From Chinchilla lanigera (lineage: Eukaryota; Chordata; Mammalia; Rodentia; Chinchillidae), in assembly GCF_000276665.1 (NCBI RefSeq), contig NW_004955418.1, positions 3,544,000-3,607,999 on the forward strand: a DNA stretch of 64,000 nucleotides. The letters run 5' to 3'. Of this stretch, positions 1 to 12,685 are shown in pieces (within the stretch, counting starts at the first letter, position 1; each line of letters starts with the position of its first letter). The notes beneath the pieces are model-generated. The model was not told the origin of the DNA and did not search any database. It saw only the letters and a list, made by a program, of their open reading frames with translations. A program made the translations under genes and the position numbers.

Positions 1-118
1 ACAATAACCATTGATAATTTCCTACCATTTTGTCTGTAATTTACTAAGTCCCCCCTATTATTATGTTATCCTTCTTTTACTCTTTAAAATAAAAATAAAT
101 AAATAAATAAAAGTGTTA
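1..118 (+). repeat. Unclassified A-tailed interspersed repeat fragment
   Basis: This stretch resembles 45197-45297 over about 100 bp: both start near 'ATAACCATTGNTAATTTCCTA' and end in 'CTTTNTAAAATAAAA'. It ends in an AAAT-rich tail, so it looks like the 3' end of a retroelement cut by the window edge. The family is not assigned. The following bases to about 500 hold nothing I recognise. Confidence 0.4.
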
Positions 119-499
119 GCTATTTCTCGTGTAGGAATAGATTTGTATTGGGTGCTCCATTTTTTTTATTTTGTGTTTTTATAGACTCCAAATCTTGAAC
201 ACCAAAAAAGGAGCACAATGAGAAAAAAAAGAAAGCTGAAAATAGACAGTGGAAGGTCATTCCCAAAGGCCTGGGCAGAGTCATTTTGAGAGACTGAAAA
301 TAATGGAGAAGTGTTTTGCATTCTGGGTAGTGACAGTGTTGTGTGTCACACTTTGACACCAATCACAGAAGTGTTACCAAACTTGGTGAAACTGAAAGGA
401 AAGATTTTCTTGAAGGAAAATTGTGGAAATATTCCCAGTGCCTTAGTTTTGCAACTATTTTTCTAAAACAAGTCATCTGACTGATGCCAGCTATCAAAT

Positions 500-2130
500 T
501 TCACTGTGCAGAGCAAAACATGGTAAGCCCCACTCCAAGGCCAACTTTTTCAAAATGGTCATGTTGTCTGGGGGTAATCCCTTCCTTCATGTTTCCCCAG
601 CAAGGATAAAACTATGCAATGCATCTCTGAGATGCCACTTAGTAGAAAGATACTGTTAATGATCAAATCTGAGCACATGGCAAGTTATGTTAGTCAGCAG
701 CTCACCCCCAGCTTATAAAAGGCAGCCTGTTACTCCATGTGCTTGGAGGAAAGCACAGCTATAAATAATCATGCAAAGCTTGCAGTGATTTTGCATTATA
801 CTCTTGGTGACCTCATGAGAGAGGAGCTTGTGAAACCGGTGTCTTTGCCTAGAAGAAAACAGGGGTAGATATCCACAATGCAGTGATGGAGACATTTTTG
901 TCACAAGACATAAGACCAGAAAAAGTGGTTCTCAGTTACTAGTGACAGGACACCTTGCATGGTGGGGGCAACATCTGGTTTCATACAGTTCTTTGTTGAA
1001 GAGGCAAAACATCTGGTCATCCAGTTTCATCAAGAAGCTTTTTGTGCCAGGGAAAGCAGGAAAAAATTAGGTGATATCCTCAAAGATATCACAAAAATGG
1101 TAGAGACATCATGGCTCACCTTCTTAATTTTCAACAGTTTCAGGCACTCCTTGATGAGGGTTAGTCACATGATAATGCTGTACTTATGTATAATAATATC
1201 CAGTGGCTGAGCAGAGGATGAGTCCTGGAGAGATTTGTAGCTTGCTTGGATGAAATTAGGCTATTTATGAATGAAAAAGGACAGGAATATCCACAGCTTA
1301 CTGATACGGCCTAGTTAACAGTCTCCTGTTTTTCACAGATTTTATACTACACTTCAATGTACTGAACCAAACTACAAAGTGGAGAAAACAGAAGAAAGGA
1401 TGTTTTGTGACATCAAAGTATTGGTGAGAAATATTTGTAACAAAACCGCAGATTTTTGAAAGAGACCTCTAAAGGGGGCAGCTGAAATAGTTTCCAAATC
1501 AAAAGTGAATTTAAATAATCCTACATTTGCAGACAATCCTAAAAGCCATCAAGAAATCTATAAGGAATGTTGTAGCACTGTAGTAGCTGCAGAGGAAAAT
1601 TTTAGTAACAGATTTTTTCAAGTCTCATATGATGGAGAAAACCCTGTGTTTTCTTACTTCTCCCAATAAAGCCAAATTTGAGAACTTGATATTTCCTGCT
1701 CCCACTGGTTAGATTTTGGAAATCTGGAAATGGAGCTATTAGAATTTCAAGAAGGCTCTGTGAGGAAAAATAAATTCTATGACCTGTGTGCAACACTTGA
1801 GAAGACAGACTATGAAGGACGGCACAGTTGGTGGTTCTGAAAATGAAATCCTTGCAGTGTGGACCGCTCTGCCTGGCGGGCAGAATGTAAGTCAGTGAAA
1901 GCACCTGGAACTGCTTTTCCTACTTTGGATCATCTTGTGCTTGTGACCAGCTGCTTTCAGCTTTGAAGTATATCAAATGTGATACAAGAAATGGATGACC
2001 TGAGTGCTTCATGTGTTGCTCTCAGACTTTGCCAAAGTTTGACAAATTTTCAGCATGCACACAATAGCAAACAGTGAACACTCACTGTTCAAAAGTACAA
2101 GTGCAAAATTTTAACTTTGAATAAAAAGCC
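500..2130 (+). pseudogene. Broken hAT-superfamily transposase-derived coding sequence
   Basis: Stitched across frames, the plus strand resembles the hAT-type transposases found in mammals both as Charlie-like DNA transposons and as host genes of the ZBED/SCAND3/GTF2IRD2/FAM200 kind. Visible blocks in order: a region near 560-640; a block ending in a 'MVGATSGF' segment at about 959-985; a 'SHDNAVL' block at 1165-1185 followed by the hallmark WLSRG at 1204-1218; an 'EIRLF..EKGQEYPQLTD' block at about 1251-1306; and a C-terminal dimerisation-like block at about 1890-1975. The frame shifts before 1165, and a TGA follows WLSRG directly at 1219-1221, with more stops later, so it cannot encode a working protein. 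An AATAAA lies at 2120-2125, but no A-tail follows. It could be a processed pseudogene of a domesticated hAT gene or a decayed autonomous transposon; I saw no terminal inverted repeats to decide. Confidence 0.7.
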
Positions 2131-3399
2131 ATTTGCATCACCCGTGATTGTATTTTACTTTCCAAAGAAAAGATGTTGAAGTCTGAGTTGTGTTTCCTCT
2201 GAACTAAAACCTCAGTATTCAGGTCCAGTTGCAGTGGTGGCACTTTGCAATAAATAAGCCAGTTTTGGGTTGCTGCTTGCGCGCTAGGTTTCTAAAAGTT
2301 TTGCCAACACTGCACTTGAGCGTTTCTGCAGAACCTTGGAAAGTTTGAGCTAGTAGTTCGGATCAGCAAGGTTAAAGAGGGGAAGCAGAGAGAGATCTTC
2401 AAAGGTGGTACACAAGGTTTAGATACCAGAGGCCAAGCCAGGATTCAGAGCAAGGGAGGGAGGCTTGGGAGAACTGATCATCCATGTCTGCGGGAATATT
2501 TTTAGATTAGGATGACTCAGAAAGAAAGTGAAGTCTAAATGGATAGTCGGAAGCAGGGGAGAAGGGCTGTCTTTTGAGGTACGGGTCCTTTGTGGGCCCT
2601 CACAGATGGAAGATTCAGATTGTGGTCAGTGCCAGAGGGCAGCCTCGTTTGCCGCTGTCACTGGTGATTTCGCTGTCACTGCTTTACCAAATCCAAATTC
2701 CGAGGTAACTGCATGACTATGTGGCAAATCATATGTATTATCGTTCATGAGAATACTTACTGTAATTTTTTATTAGAAAAAATGTGTGTATATCATAGTT
2801 GTATATGTATAATATATATGTAGTCTTCTGAGAAAGTAGCAAAGATATGAAAATTTCAAAATTAGTAAGAAATTTAAAGTATTAATTTCACTTTTATCCC
2901 ATATTTTTATTCCAACTTAGAATTTTTATTATATAAACACAATAAAATATTGGGAGGGTTTGTATATATAATGTTTGTACATAAATGACTATGCATATAT
3001 TGAGAGTTTACCTTAAGTGTTAAAAATAATAAGCACAAATGATCAAAACGTTTGGAAAAAAAATCTTACAGAATAACTTGAGTTCAAGTTCACATCGGCC
3101 TGAGGCATACTACTATCTAACATATAGTATATATACATGTGATCCATGTAACTAAAGGACTAGAACCGGGTGGGATTCCTCTCCTGCACTTAAGGAGGCA
3201 GCTAAAAGTCATAGAACCTCACTACTACCATCACTGTATACAGTAGGTTCTTCTTTTTCCATGGAAGGAACAGCCTGCAGTTTGGTATCAAATCAGGGAT
3301 ATTACATCATTTTTGAAAACATATTTTCAACTTTTATGAATTTAATGGGATATTTTACTCACAATGTGTAAATTGTATATGGTATATATGTACATGTAT
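2131..3399. other. Unassigned AT-rich sequence
   Basis: I recognise no gene or repeat family here. The 62-codon frame at 2528-2716 has no family resemblance. The half from about 2760 is strongly AT-rich. Confidence 0.5.
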
Positions 3400-3458
3400 A
3401 TCTATCTATATCTATACCTATATCTATCTATCATCTCTCTATCTATCATCTATCTATC

Positions 3459-3500
<42 letters not shown>
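3400..3500. repeat. TATC tetranucleotide microsatellite
   Basis: About 100 bp of (TATC)n. The first half is broken by TATACC, ATC and CTC variants; the distal part has at least ten uninterrupted units, the shape of a locus likely to vary in length between individuals. Confidence 0.95.
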
Positions 3501-3879
3501 TCTGAGTGGAGACTTTGCTGTAGTGAATATCTACTTATGCATTATGCAGATTCCACAAATAACAATAGTTTGCTGTACAATACTTGCTCCAACTAGCCTT
3601 ACTTTGTTTTAATTGTTTGCATTTCACAACGAATATCTAACATTATATTATCTTGTCTAAATTATTTTCCATATAGGAATAAAAATAAAAACCTTGTCTT
3701 ATAGAGCCTGTCACCCAGAACAAAAATAACAGGAATTTTTAAATGTCACCCAATGGTCTCAGTTTTTACGTTTCTTTAATTATCTCAAAAATTTTGTCTT
3801 GGAGTCAGATGTCTTTATTTATTTATTTTAGTATTGTCATCTAAATGGGGTCCACACGTTTGATGAACATGTCTTTTAC

Positions 3880-6800
3880 CTTCCATCCCCTTTTGTAAAA
3901 ATTGAAGTATAATTTTAATGTAATTAACAGTATGAATCCTAAGTGTACATTTCAGTTTTCTTTTGATAAATGTATGCGCATGCGAGACTCAGACCTTTAT
4001 CAATATGTAGAGCATTTCTATCACTCTGGATGGTTTTCTCATGTCCCATTCAAGTCAGCCCTCACTGCCACCCCAGGGACAATCATTCCTCATAGATTGG
4101 CTTTGTCTATTTTAGAACTGCAAGTAAATGTGGTTATAGAATGTATACCTTCTCTGGGTCTGGCTTCTTTTTTGCCCAACATAATGTTTTCTTGGAATTC
4201 ATCCAAATTTTTATTCGCATTAGTAATTCATTGTTTTATGAATAAAATTTTAATGGTGTATATAAATGATACAAAATCCTGTGTTAATTGTGACATTTTC
4301 TATCATGCATGTAACACATTTTGATCATGTCTGTTCCCATGTTACCAGCACTGTCTGCCCCTTCCCCTTCCCACAGACCCCTTCCTCTTGTCCAAGGGTC
4401 TCCATTCTGCTTTTGGTTCATCTTTTCCCCGCTACATTCCTCATATGAGAGAAAACATGAGATACTTTTTTTTTTTCTAAATTTGGCTTTATGTTCTTAA
4501 CCTGCTGATCTCCACTTCTATCCATTTTCCAAAAAATGACATGATTCTGTTCTTTATGGCTAAATAATACCCCATTATGCCTGTCCTCTGCATTTTCTTT
4601 ATGCACTCATCCACTGATGGGTACCCAGACTGATTCCATAACTGGGATACTGGGACTGTCCACAATAGACATGAGTGTGTACCTATCTCTCTAATACCCA
4701 GAGTTTACTTCTTTGGGTATATACTGATGAGTGGTATAGCTGGTTCATATGCTTAATTTTGTTCTGAGGTTTTTAAGTATATTTCATAGTAATTTCTATA
4801 GGGGCTGTACTAATTTATATTCCTGCCAATAGTGTAGGTGGTTAATTTTTTTCTCGCATTTGCCAGTATTTATTATTTTTTGTATTCTCGATGATAACCA
4901 TTCAGAATGTGGTGAGATGGAACCTTTGTGTAGCTTTAATTTGCACTTCCCTGATGGATAGATTTGATCAATATTTCTCATATAATTTATGCTTCTTTTG
5001 AGAAGTGTATTGAGTTCATTTGTCCATTTATTGATTGGTTTACTTGTCCCTTTGGTGTTACATTTTTTTGAGTTCTTTATATACTCTGTATGTTAATTAT
5101 CTTTTAGGAAATAAACTGGCAAAACTTTTCTCCCATTTCCTAGACTATTTTTTCCTCTGCTGATTGTTTCCTTTGCTGTGCAGAACAGTTTAAATTTGGT
5201 GCAACCCCACTTGTTGATTCTTTTTTTTTTTTTTTTTTTTTTTCTGGCACTGGGAATCGAACTCACGTCCTCACGCTTGCCAGGCAGGCACCGAGCCGCT
5301 GAGCTAAATCCCCAGCCCGCCATTTGTTGATTCTTGCAGTTATTTCCTCAGCTAGTAGAGTCCTATTCGGGAAGTCATTGCATGTGCCTAGATCTTCAAG
5401 TGTTTTACTTGTTTTGTTTTAGTAGTTTGAAAATTTCCTTACATTTAGTTTTTGATTCATTTTGAGTAGATTTCTGTATGGTTGGAGAGACAGGAATCTA
5501 GTTCCAATCTTCTATGTGTAGCTGTCTGGCTTTTCCAATACCACTGATTAAAGAGGCTGTCTTTCCTCCAGTTTCTGTATTTGGCACCTTTGTCTAGAAT
5601 CAGATGGCTATGGCGGTCTGCGTTTATTCTTGAATCCTCATTTTTACTCCATTGGGCTATGTATCCAGTTTCATTACTGTACCTCTATTTTGAAAATAGG
5701 TAACTTAACACTTCCGGCATTATTCTTTTTGTTTAGGATTGCTTTGAAATTTTGGAATAGTTTGTGCTTCCATATAAATTTTAGGATTTTTTTCTAGCCA
5801 TGTGAAGAATTTCATTGGTATTTTTAAGGCTATTACATTGAGTCCATGGATTGCTTTCTGTAATGTGGCCACTTAAACAACATTAATTCTGCTGACCCAT
5901 GAGCATGGGAGCTCTTACTGTCATCTAATGTCTTCAATTACTTTTTCGCATTTTATAATTTTTTTGCAGAGGTCTTTCACCTCTGTGATTAGTTTTATTC
6001 CTAGGGTGTTTTATTTTTTGATGCTATTATAAATGGAATTGTTTTCTTGATTTCTTTCTCAGCAATTTTGTTACCTGTGTATAGAAAAGGTTGCTGATTT
6101 TGTATCCTACTGCTTTGCTGAGTTTGTTTATCCTTAATTACAGAATAATATCATCTGCAAATAGAGATATTTGATTTCTTCTTCTCCTACTTGTATGGCT
6201 TTTCTTCCTCTTGTCTAATAGTTTTATTAGAATATCAAGTAATATAGTGTAGAGGAATACCAAGAGCGTACATCTTTGTCTCATTCCCGATTTTAGAGGA
6301 AAGTTTTCCATTTCCCCCCATCCAATGTGATGTAGGTTATATTTTCTCCTTCCTTCATTATGTGGAGGCCAGATTCTTCTGTACTTAATTTCTTCAGGGC
6401 TTCTATTATGATGAGATGATGACTTTTTTTCAAAAGCTTTTGCTTTATCTATTAAGATGATCATGTCATGCTTATTCTTGATTCTATTTATGTGCTCTAT
6501 TATGCTTATTGATTTGCATATGTTGAAATATCTTGGTATTCCTGGAAAGAAACCAACTGGGTCATGTTACACAGTTCTTTTTAATGTGTTGTTGAATTTG
6601 GGTCATAAGTACTTTATTGGAGTTCATCTAGGATATTGGTGTTTTGGGGGAGGGGATCCCTTCCCAGTTTGGAAATCTGGGTGATTCTGAGGTCAAAGAA
6701 TGAATTTGGAGATATGTCTTCTCTTTTTTATGGAACAGTTTGAGGATTAGAGTTACTCTTTTTTAAAGGTCTGATAAAATTCAGCAGTGAATCCATCTGG

Positions 6801-8940
6801 TGCGGGGAAGACTTTATTACTGTTTCAATCTCATGCTTATTATTGATCTATTTATGATTTTCTATATTCTTTTGGTTCAATGATAGGAGGTCATATGTGC
6901 CTAGGAATTTGTCCATTTCTTTTAGATTTTCCAATGTATTAGAATATACATTTACAAAATAGTACCTTATGATCTTAAAGATTTCAGAAGTATTTGTTTT
7001 AACATCAACTTCATCATCTCTAATTTTATTAATTTGGGTCTTCTCTATCTTTCTTTTGATTACTTTAGCTAAGGGTTTATTAATCTTGTTTATCTTTTTG
7101 AAGAAAAAGATCTCCTCTACTTTATTCATCTAGTCTCTCCTTTGCTAATTTTAGCTCTGATTTTATCATTTGCTTCCTTCTGTTGGATGTGGACTAGCAT
7201 TTCCTTGCTTTCCTAAGACTGTGAGATGTATCGTCAGATTATTTACTTGAAATCTCTCTGATCTTTTGATGAAGGTGTGCATAGCTTCAGATTTCCTCTC
7301 AGGACTAACTTCACTGTATACACAGATTCTTGTCTTTAGTGTTTCCATGTTCATTTGCTTCTCGGATGATTTAAATTTTTTTCCTGATTTCTTCAATGAC
7401 TCATTGGTCAAAGAAAATGTTCAATCCCCATGTGTTTGTATACTTTCTGTGGTTTCTCTTGCTCCTGATTTCTAGTTTCATTCCTTGATGATCCAATAAA
7501 ATAGAAATTATTTCAAATTTTATCATTTGTTAAGATTTTCTTTATGGCTTAAATTATGATCTATTTTAATAAAGTCCTTTTTTTTACTGAAAAAGGTGAA
7601 TTCTGTAGTTGTTGGATATAGCATTCTGTTGAGCCTACCTGATGTATTGTGTAGTTAAACTCTGATGCTTTTGGTTAATTTTTGTGTTTATGACATATAT
7701 ATTGGTAAGGGTAGGGTATTAAAGTCACTCGCTATTATTGTACTTAGGATTGTACAGTTAGTTGGAGTAGTGTTTGCTTTATGGAGGGAACATTGACTTT
7801 TAGTATATATTCATTTATAATTGTTATATCTTATTGGTAGATTATTCTGTATCAATATGTATTGGCTTTGTCTCTTCTGACAAATTTTGGCCTAAAGTTG
7901 GCTTTGTGAGGTATGAATATAGCTTCTCATGCTTGCTTTCAGACTCCAACTGCTTGAAATGTTGCTTTCTATCCACTCATTTTCAGGGCATGTATACCTT
8001 AAGCAGTGAGGTATATTTCCTGCAGGCAGCAAATAGCTGGTACTTTTTTTTTTTAATCCAATCTGCCAGTCAGATTTTTAATTGAAGAATTAAGACCATT
8101 TACATTCAGGGTTATTATTGAAAGGTATGTGCTAATTCTTTTCAGATTTTTATTTTTCTAATGCTGATTTATCCCTAATATTCATTTGTTCATCTATTCT
8201 TCTGAGCATAGGTCCCTTTTAAGTAACTTTTGCATTACTGGCTAAGTGATCATGAATTCCCTTAGTTTATGCTTGTATTGGAAGGTCTATTTTCCCTCAG
8301 TTCTGAAGGATAGCTTTGCAGGATATGGTTACTTAGGCTGGCAATTGTTTTCTGTCAGGGGTTAAAATACAGTATATCCTTCTGCGCCCTCCTGACCTCT
8401 AGAGTTTTTGATGAGAAATATGCTATTATTCTGATGTGTTTGTGTTTATAGGCAACTCTCTCTTGCAGTTTTCAAAGTATTTTATTTGTATGCTCAGCCT
8501 TTTAATTATAAAGTGACATGGGAAGGACTGTTCTGGTCATGTTTATTTGAGGTTCTAATGCCTGCTCTACATGGATGTCCATCTTTTACAAGATTTGTGA
8601 AATTTTCTATTATTTTACAGAATAGATTTTATATGCCTGGAGTCTGTGTCTCATCACCATCTTGTATCCTATAAATTTGTATGTCAGAATTTTAAATCAC
8701 ACCTTAGCAGCCTGCATCTTTCGTTTGTACTTTCTTAATTATTTTCTTTATTATTCCTGAATGTGACAATTTATCACTCTTGTCTTCAAGCACTGACATT
8801 CTGTCATTTGTTTGTTTTAACCTATTGGTGAGGATTTCCACTGAATTTTTATTAGATCTCCCTGGCTTTTCATTTTTAAGATTTCATTTTTGTTCCTTTT
8901 CAGGGTCTCATTCTTTTTATTGAATTGCTATTTTTACAAG
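3880..8940 (-). mobile_element. Degraded LINE-1, 3' end through ORF2 into the 5' part
   Basis: Minus-strand fragments follow L1 order. The 3' end and UTR lie at 3880-4500. Reverse-transcriptase sequence at 6138-6464 carries the catalytic FADD motif, encoded by the complement of 6150-6161. Sequence upstream of the polymerase lies at 6848-7129 (INKINKPLAK, INKIRDDE and EEMDKFL-like blocks), then an endonuclease-like region to about 8100 and ORF1-like antisense sequence to about 8935. Frameshifts and stops are frequent, so it is inactive. An ID SINE interrupts it at 5221-5320. At 8940 it meets an L1 5' region in the opposite orientation. Confidence 0.85.
5221..5320 (-). mobile_element. ID SINE (tRNA-derived)
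   Basis: In plus orientation: a 23-T run, then the reverse complement of an ID body ending CCCCAGCC. The TSD is ACTTGTTGATTC (5209-5220) against ATTTGTTGATTC (5322-5333). Inserted in the antisense L1. Confidence 0.9.
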
Positions 8941-8954
8941 TCTTGATTATTCAG

Positions 8955-10812
8955 GTTTCCAGGATGATGGCAGAATGGTGAGCAGCAGAGAAACAGCCTC
9001 TTTGACATTTGGAATCCAGACCCGGGAAGATAGCAACATGAGGAGGGGAAAGAGGAAAATGGGTCGTGGAGACCCAGCAAGGATCTGAAGCGAGAATTAG
9101 AGCTCATGAGGAGAGCAAAGAGAGGGACCACAACCCAGAAAAGGGAGGTAGTAATCAGCACTTTCTCCGTGAGCCTTGGTTGGAGGTGGGGGAGGGGTAG
9201 CTTGAACCTGCATATGTATGGTGAGTGAATACTAGCAACCCCAGAGGCTTCCACAGAGAAGCACACCAATGGTACAGAGCAATGGACATGGTAGACTGCA
9301 GTGACTGGGGAGTTATTCAGGTTCAGACGCCCCCCAGGTGAGGGTAATCCCTCAGTAACCATTTTGGAAAGGGGCCAACAGAACTCAGAACTCAGAGAAG
9401 CTGCGATTTGGCTCCACCTAGTGGATCCAAGTGTCAGAGAAAGGCACATCTGAGTTCAAACTGGCAGGAGGTCAGGGAACCAAGTTCAAGCCAGAAGGGA
9501 GCCAAGTTTAAACTGGCAGGGAGCCAAGTTCCAGCCAGCAGGAGATACTCAGAGTGTTGCAGGCTGAAAAACTTGGATCCCAGCCTCACAGCCAGAAACC
9601 AGAAGCAGCCTGAACTCCAGTGGACGTAAAGGTCCAAGTTTGCTGAGATTACCACCACGGCCAAAATTCTACTGCTGGCTTGCTGGGATTAATCAACATG
9701 GATCTGGGCTGTCTTCCCCCTCTGTTAACCGGTGACAGCAGACATGCCCTAAAGTGGACATTTTATCTTTCTGCTTTCTTCCTTTCATGTTTTCCCCACC
9801 TCTTTTTCTTAATTATTTGTTCTTGTTTTTATACAAATGAGAATGTTGTTTCTAGCTTTTTGTGGTGGTGGTGGTTGTTTTCTTCTGTTCTTCTTTGTTT
9901 CTGTCTTTCACTCTTGTCTTCTTCACAAGTTCCTAAAGCTTGTGTCATCTTCCTTTGTCCTCCAACCTTGCTTCTAATCCCTTTCTCTTCTGCTACTTTT
10001 CTGTTTTGTCCCCTAACACCTTTTAAATTTTCTCCCCTAAGGATGAAATTGCCATATTGAAGGGTATTTACTGAACACAGTATTCTGGTTTGTTTTAGAT
10101 TTGGTTATATAACTACAAATCCTGTTCATATTATTAAAGGTTGCAAATTAATAGTTACAACAGTTTATCATTTTCTAGGGTGTGTTTAATACTATTGTCA
10201 TTACTAATTTACTACTTTAGCCAAGGTAACATAATTGTTCTAATCAGTTCTTGTTGGTATGCCAAGACTGAGATTGCCTAAGAGTCATAAACAATACAGT
10301 AGGCCAGTGCCACAGGATCAGGGGCTAGGCCAAATAGGCAGCAATTTCTCATTCCCAATAAATTGAAGAAGTAGCATCTTGCAACGGACTCACAATCCAA
10401 AACTCAGCTGCAACTGGAAGATATCTCTAAGAAGTTGTTCTTTCCTAAGTGGTTTCCATACTAGCAATAAAGATACCTAACATAAATAATTTACAAGCAT
10501 CAATGCAGGAGTTAAATGAATATATATATTTTATGGAAGCAAGATGCAACCCCAGACTTACTGCTTGCGAATGCAAACCCAGGAGGTAATGAGGTGAAAC
10601 AATTTGAAAGCCACTCACTTGAATTCTCTGAAGTGATAACAATGGAAGTAACAAAGCAAAAGAATGAGGCTCTAGAAAAAAAATCAAATCAGAAGAATTT
10701 CTTAGATAGCTTCAGAAATGATGACCATTATGAAGGGTATGATTAGTGAATTGAGAGAAGATACAGATAAAAAATAGAGGAGGTCAGGAAAATGATGGAA
10801 AATATGAATGCC
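8955..10812 (+). mobile_element. LINE-1 5' UTR and start of ORF1
   Basis: It begins with a GATGGCAGAATGGTGAGCAG block, the degenerate form of the GATGGCGGA start common at L1 5' ends (a cleaner copy sits at 42453). A GC-richer leader follows, then a pyrimidine-rich tract at 9760-10010, then an ORF1-like piece at 10516-10746 with a glutamate/lysine-rich, coiled-coil-like composition. It is truncated by the MaLR LTR at 10813. Its orientation is opposite to the adjoining L1 at 3880-8940; the two may be one twin-primed insertion. Confidence 0.6.
9454..9541 (+). repeat. Short tandem array of about 22 bp units in the L1 5' region
   Basis: Four imperfect units of the form GTTNAANCNGGCAGGGAGCCAA stand in a row; the first is longer (about 30 bp) and the middle two are 22 bp each. 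Repeated blocks in 5' UTRs are known for rodent L1 promoters, but whether these act as promoter units is unknown. Confidence 0.6.
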
Positions 10813-11208
10813 TGTTATGGCTTCTTCCAAATCCTCGTGTGATTATAGGTGGGGCTTTTTTAGAGGTGGCTGAATCTAAAGTGTGTGACACTGGAATTGA
10901 TTCATGGTGCAGTGCTAGGCTCAAGGGCACTAGGATTAAGGGTGTGAGTGCTACCACCCTAAGTAGTCTGGATAAGATAAAAAGGTCACAAAGATGCTGT
11001 TAAGGCCCTTTTCTTGCTTGCTTTTGCTGTCTTCTGCTTCCCATGAACCTGTTCTACTTTGTAATGCCCCTCTGCAAGCCACCCGGCCCTGGAGCCAATC
11101 ACCTATGAACTGAAACCCCTACAAACTGTGAGCTAAATAAATCTTTCCTTCTTTCACTTTGGGTGTTGGATATTTTGTCTCAGCAACAAGAGAAAAGTAA
11201 CTAACACA
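10813..11208 (+). repeat. MaLR-type LTR, 5' copy
   Basis: It starts TGTTATGGCTTCT and ends TAACTAACACA (396 bp). The 3' third has the MaLR signature: 'ACTGTGAGCTAAATAAA' with the poly(A) signal, then 'TTTTGTCTCAGCAACAAGA'. It is clearly similar to 12686-13083. LTRs of this ERVL-related class carry promoter and polyadenylation signals. Confidence 0.85.
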
Positions 11209-12685
11209 AAATTTGGTACCAGAGAAGTGGTACTGTTGCTCTGACTATACCTGACCACTGGGTTCAGGAGCTTTGGGACTGGCTTGAGGGAAGAGTTTGG
11301 AAAAGTTTGGAGAGGCAAACTGAAAAAATAAAACTGGAAGGACTTAGGTGGTACTTAATGGGAGATTCTGTTCAGAGTTCAGAAAACCAGAAGGCTGATA
11401 GAAATTCTCCTTATAAAGACCAAACTGGGGAAGTTTCTTCTCAGAAGAAGGACTGCATTGGTTGTTGGACTCCAGATGATGTGTGTCATGCTTCTGCAGA
11501 AAGTTTGTCCACATTTTGCTCATGTTCAGAGACTTTGCCTAAGACTGAGATTAAGGGTGGTAGACTAATTAATCTTACAGAAAAAGTTTCAAAGCAGTCT
11601 AATGCTGAGGTGGTGGCATAGCTACTATTTGGGGCTTTTAGCCAGATTTATGTTGAGAATCAGAACAAAGAACCCAGAAAAATGACTTAAAATATTTTGA
11701 GGTTGGCCAAAAAAGAAGCTCCAGTAGAGCTGTGGACTGCAAAGATAGAGCATAGTAGATCTTGATTGTTGATAAGGAACAGGACAATAGAAAAGATGGC
11801 CTGATGGCATCACAAGAAGCAGCAGGCCTCCACCCTTCACAGCTTCAAAATTGCAAAAGTGAAAGACTTTGCTTTGAGAAGGAGCCTTGGAATATCATGT
11901 TCCATGGCCTGCAGAAGTTGTTCCTTGGGATTGGTCCAGAGTGCTCAGTGATCCAGGCACTTGAGCCCTGAAACAAGGAGGGAAGAAAACCTGGCTGCTA
12001 CTCCAGCAGAAGCAGTGTTGGTGGCATCCATGTGGTGCTGGTTTTAGGTGCATGCAGAATGCAAGAGTTGTGGGGTCAGGAAGGCTCCCACCCAGATTTC
12101 AGAAAAATACCTGGGAGTCCAGAAAGTGTGTCTCTTAGAGGGCAATGTATAAAGCTGTGAGTGTGAAGCTGAAGGTTCATTGGAGACCCTAGAAGTTTAG
12201 AGAAAAAATAGAACTAGAATATGAATTATCTGAGAAGAACTGCAAGGAGAGAGCAGAGCCAGCCCAAGAAAAAATCCATGGGAGTTACAATCACCTGCAG
12301 GGCTGTAGGGGCGGAGAACACCCAAGCCCTTTGGAGTTCACAGTTTGCCACAGATTTCCTTGAATACTGCACATGGAACTGCAGGACCTAATATTTGCCC
12401 TGCTGGGTTTTGGACTTGCTTTGGTCCCATTCCTTCATATACACATTTGTAACTTTTGGAATAGAAATATCTATCTTGTGCTGTAGAATGTTGGAAGTGT
12501 TTAACTTTCTTTTCATTTGTACAGGGGCTCACATCTAAGAGTTTGCCTTAAATCTCAGAGGAGACTTTGAACTTGGACTTTTCAGCAATGCTGAAACTGT
12601 TAGGATTTGGTCAACATTTGGAATGGACTAAATGCTTTTTTGCATAAGGGGGTATGTATGAGTCTTTGGGAGGCCAGGTGAAAAA

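Noticed and set aside
3400..3500. Tyr/Leu/Ser-rich peptide over the TATC repeat
   Set aside because: A translation of the microsatellite, not a protein.
3902..4324. 140-codon plus-strand frame
   Set aside because: It is antisense to the L1 3' end.
8934..9449. 171-codon minus-strand frame
   Set aside because: It lies antisense to the GC-richer L1 5' leader and has no recognisable protein features.
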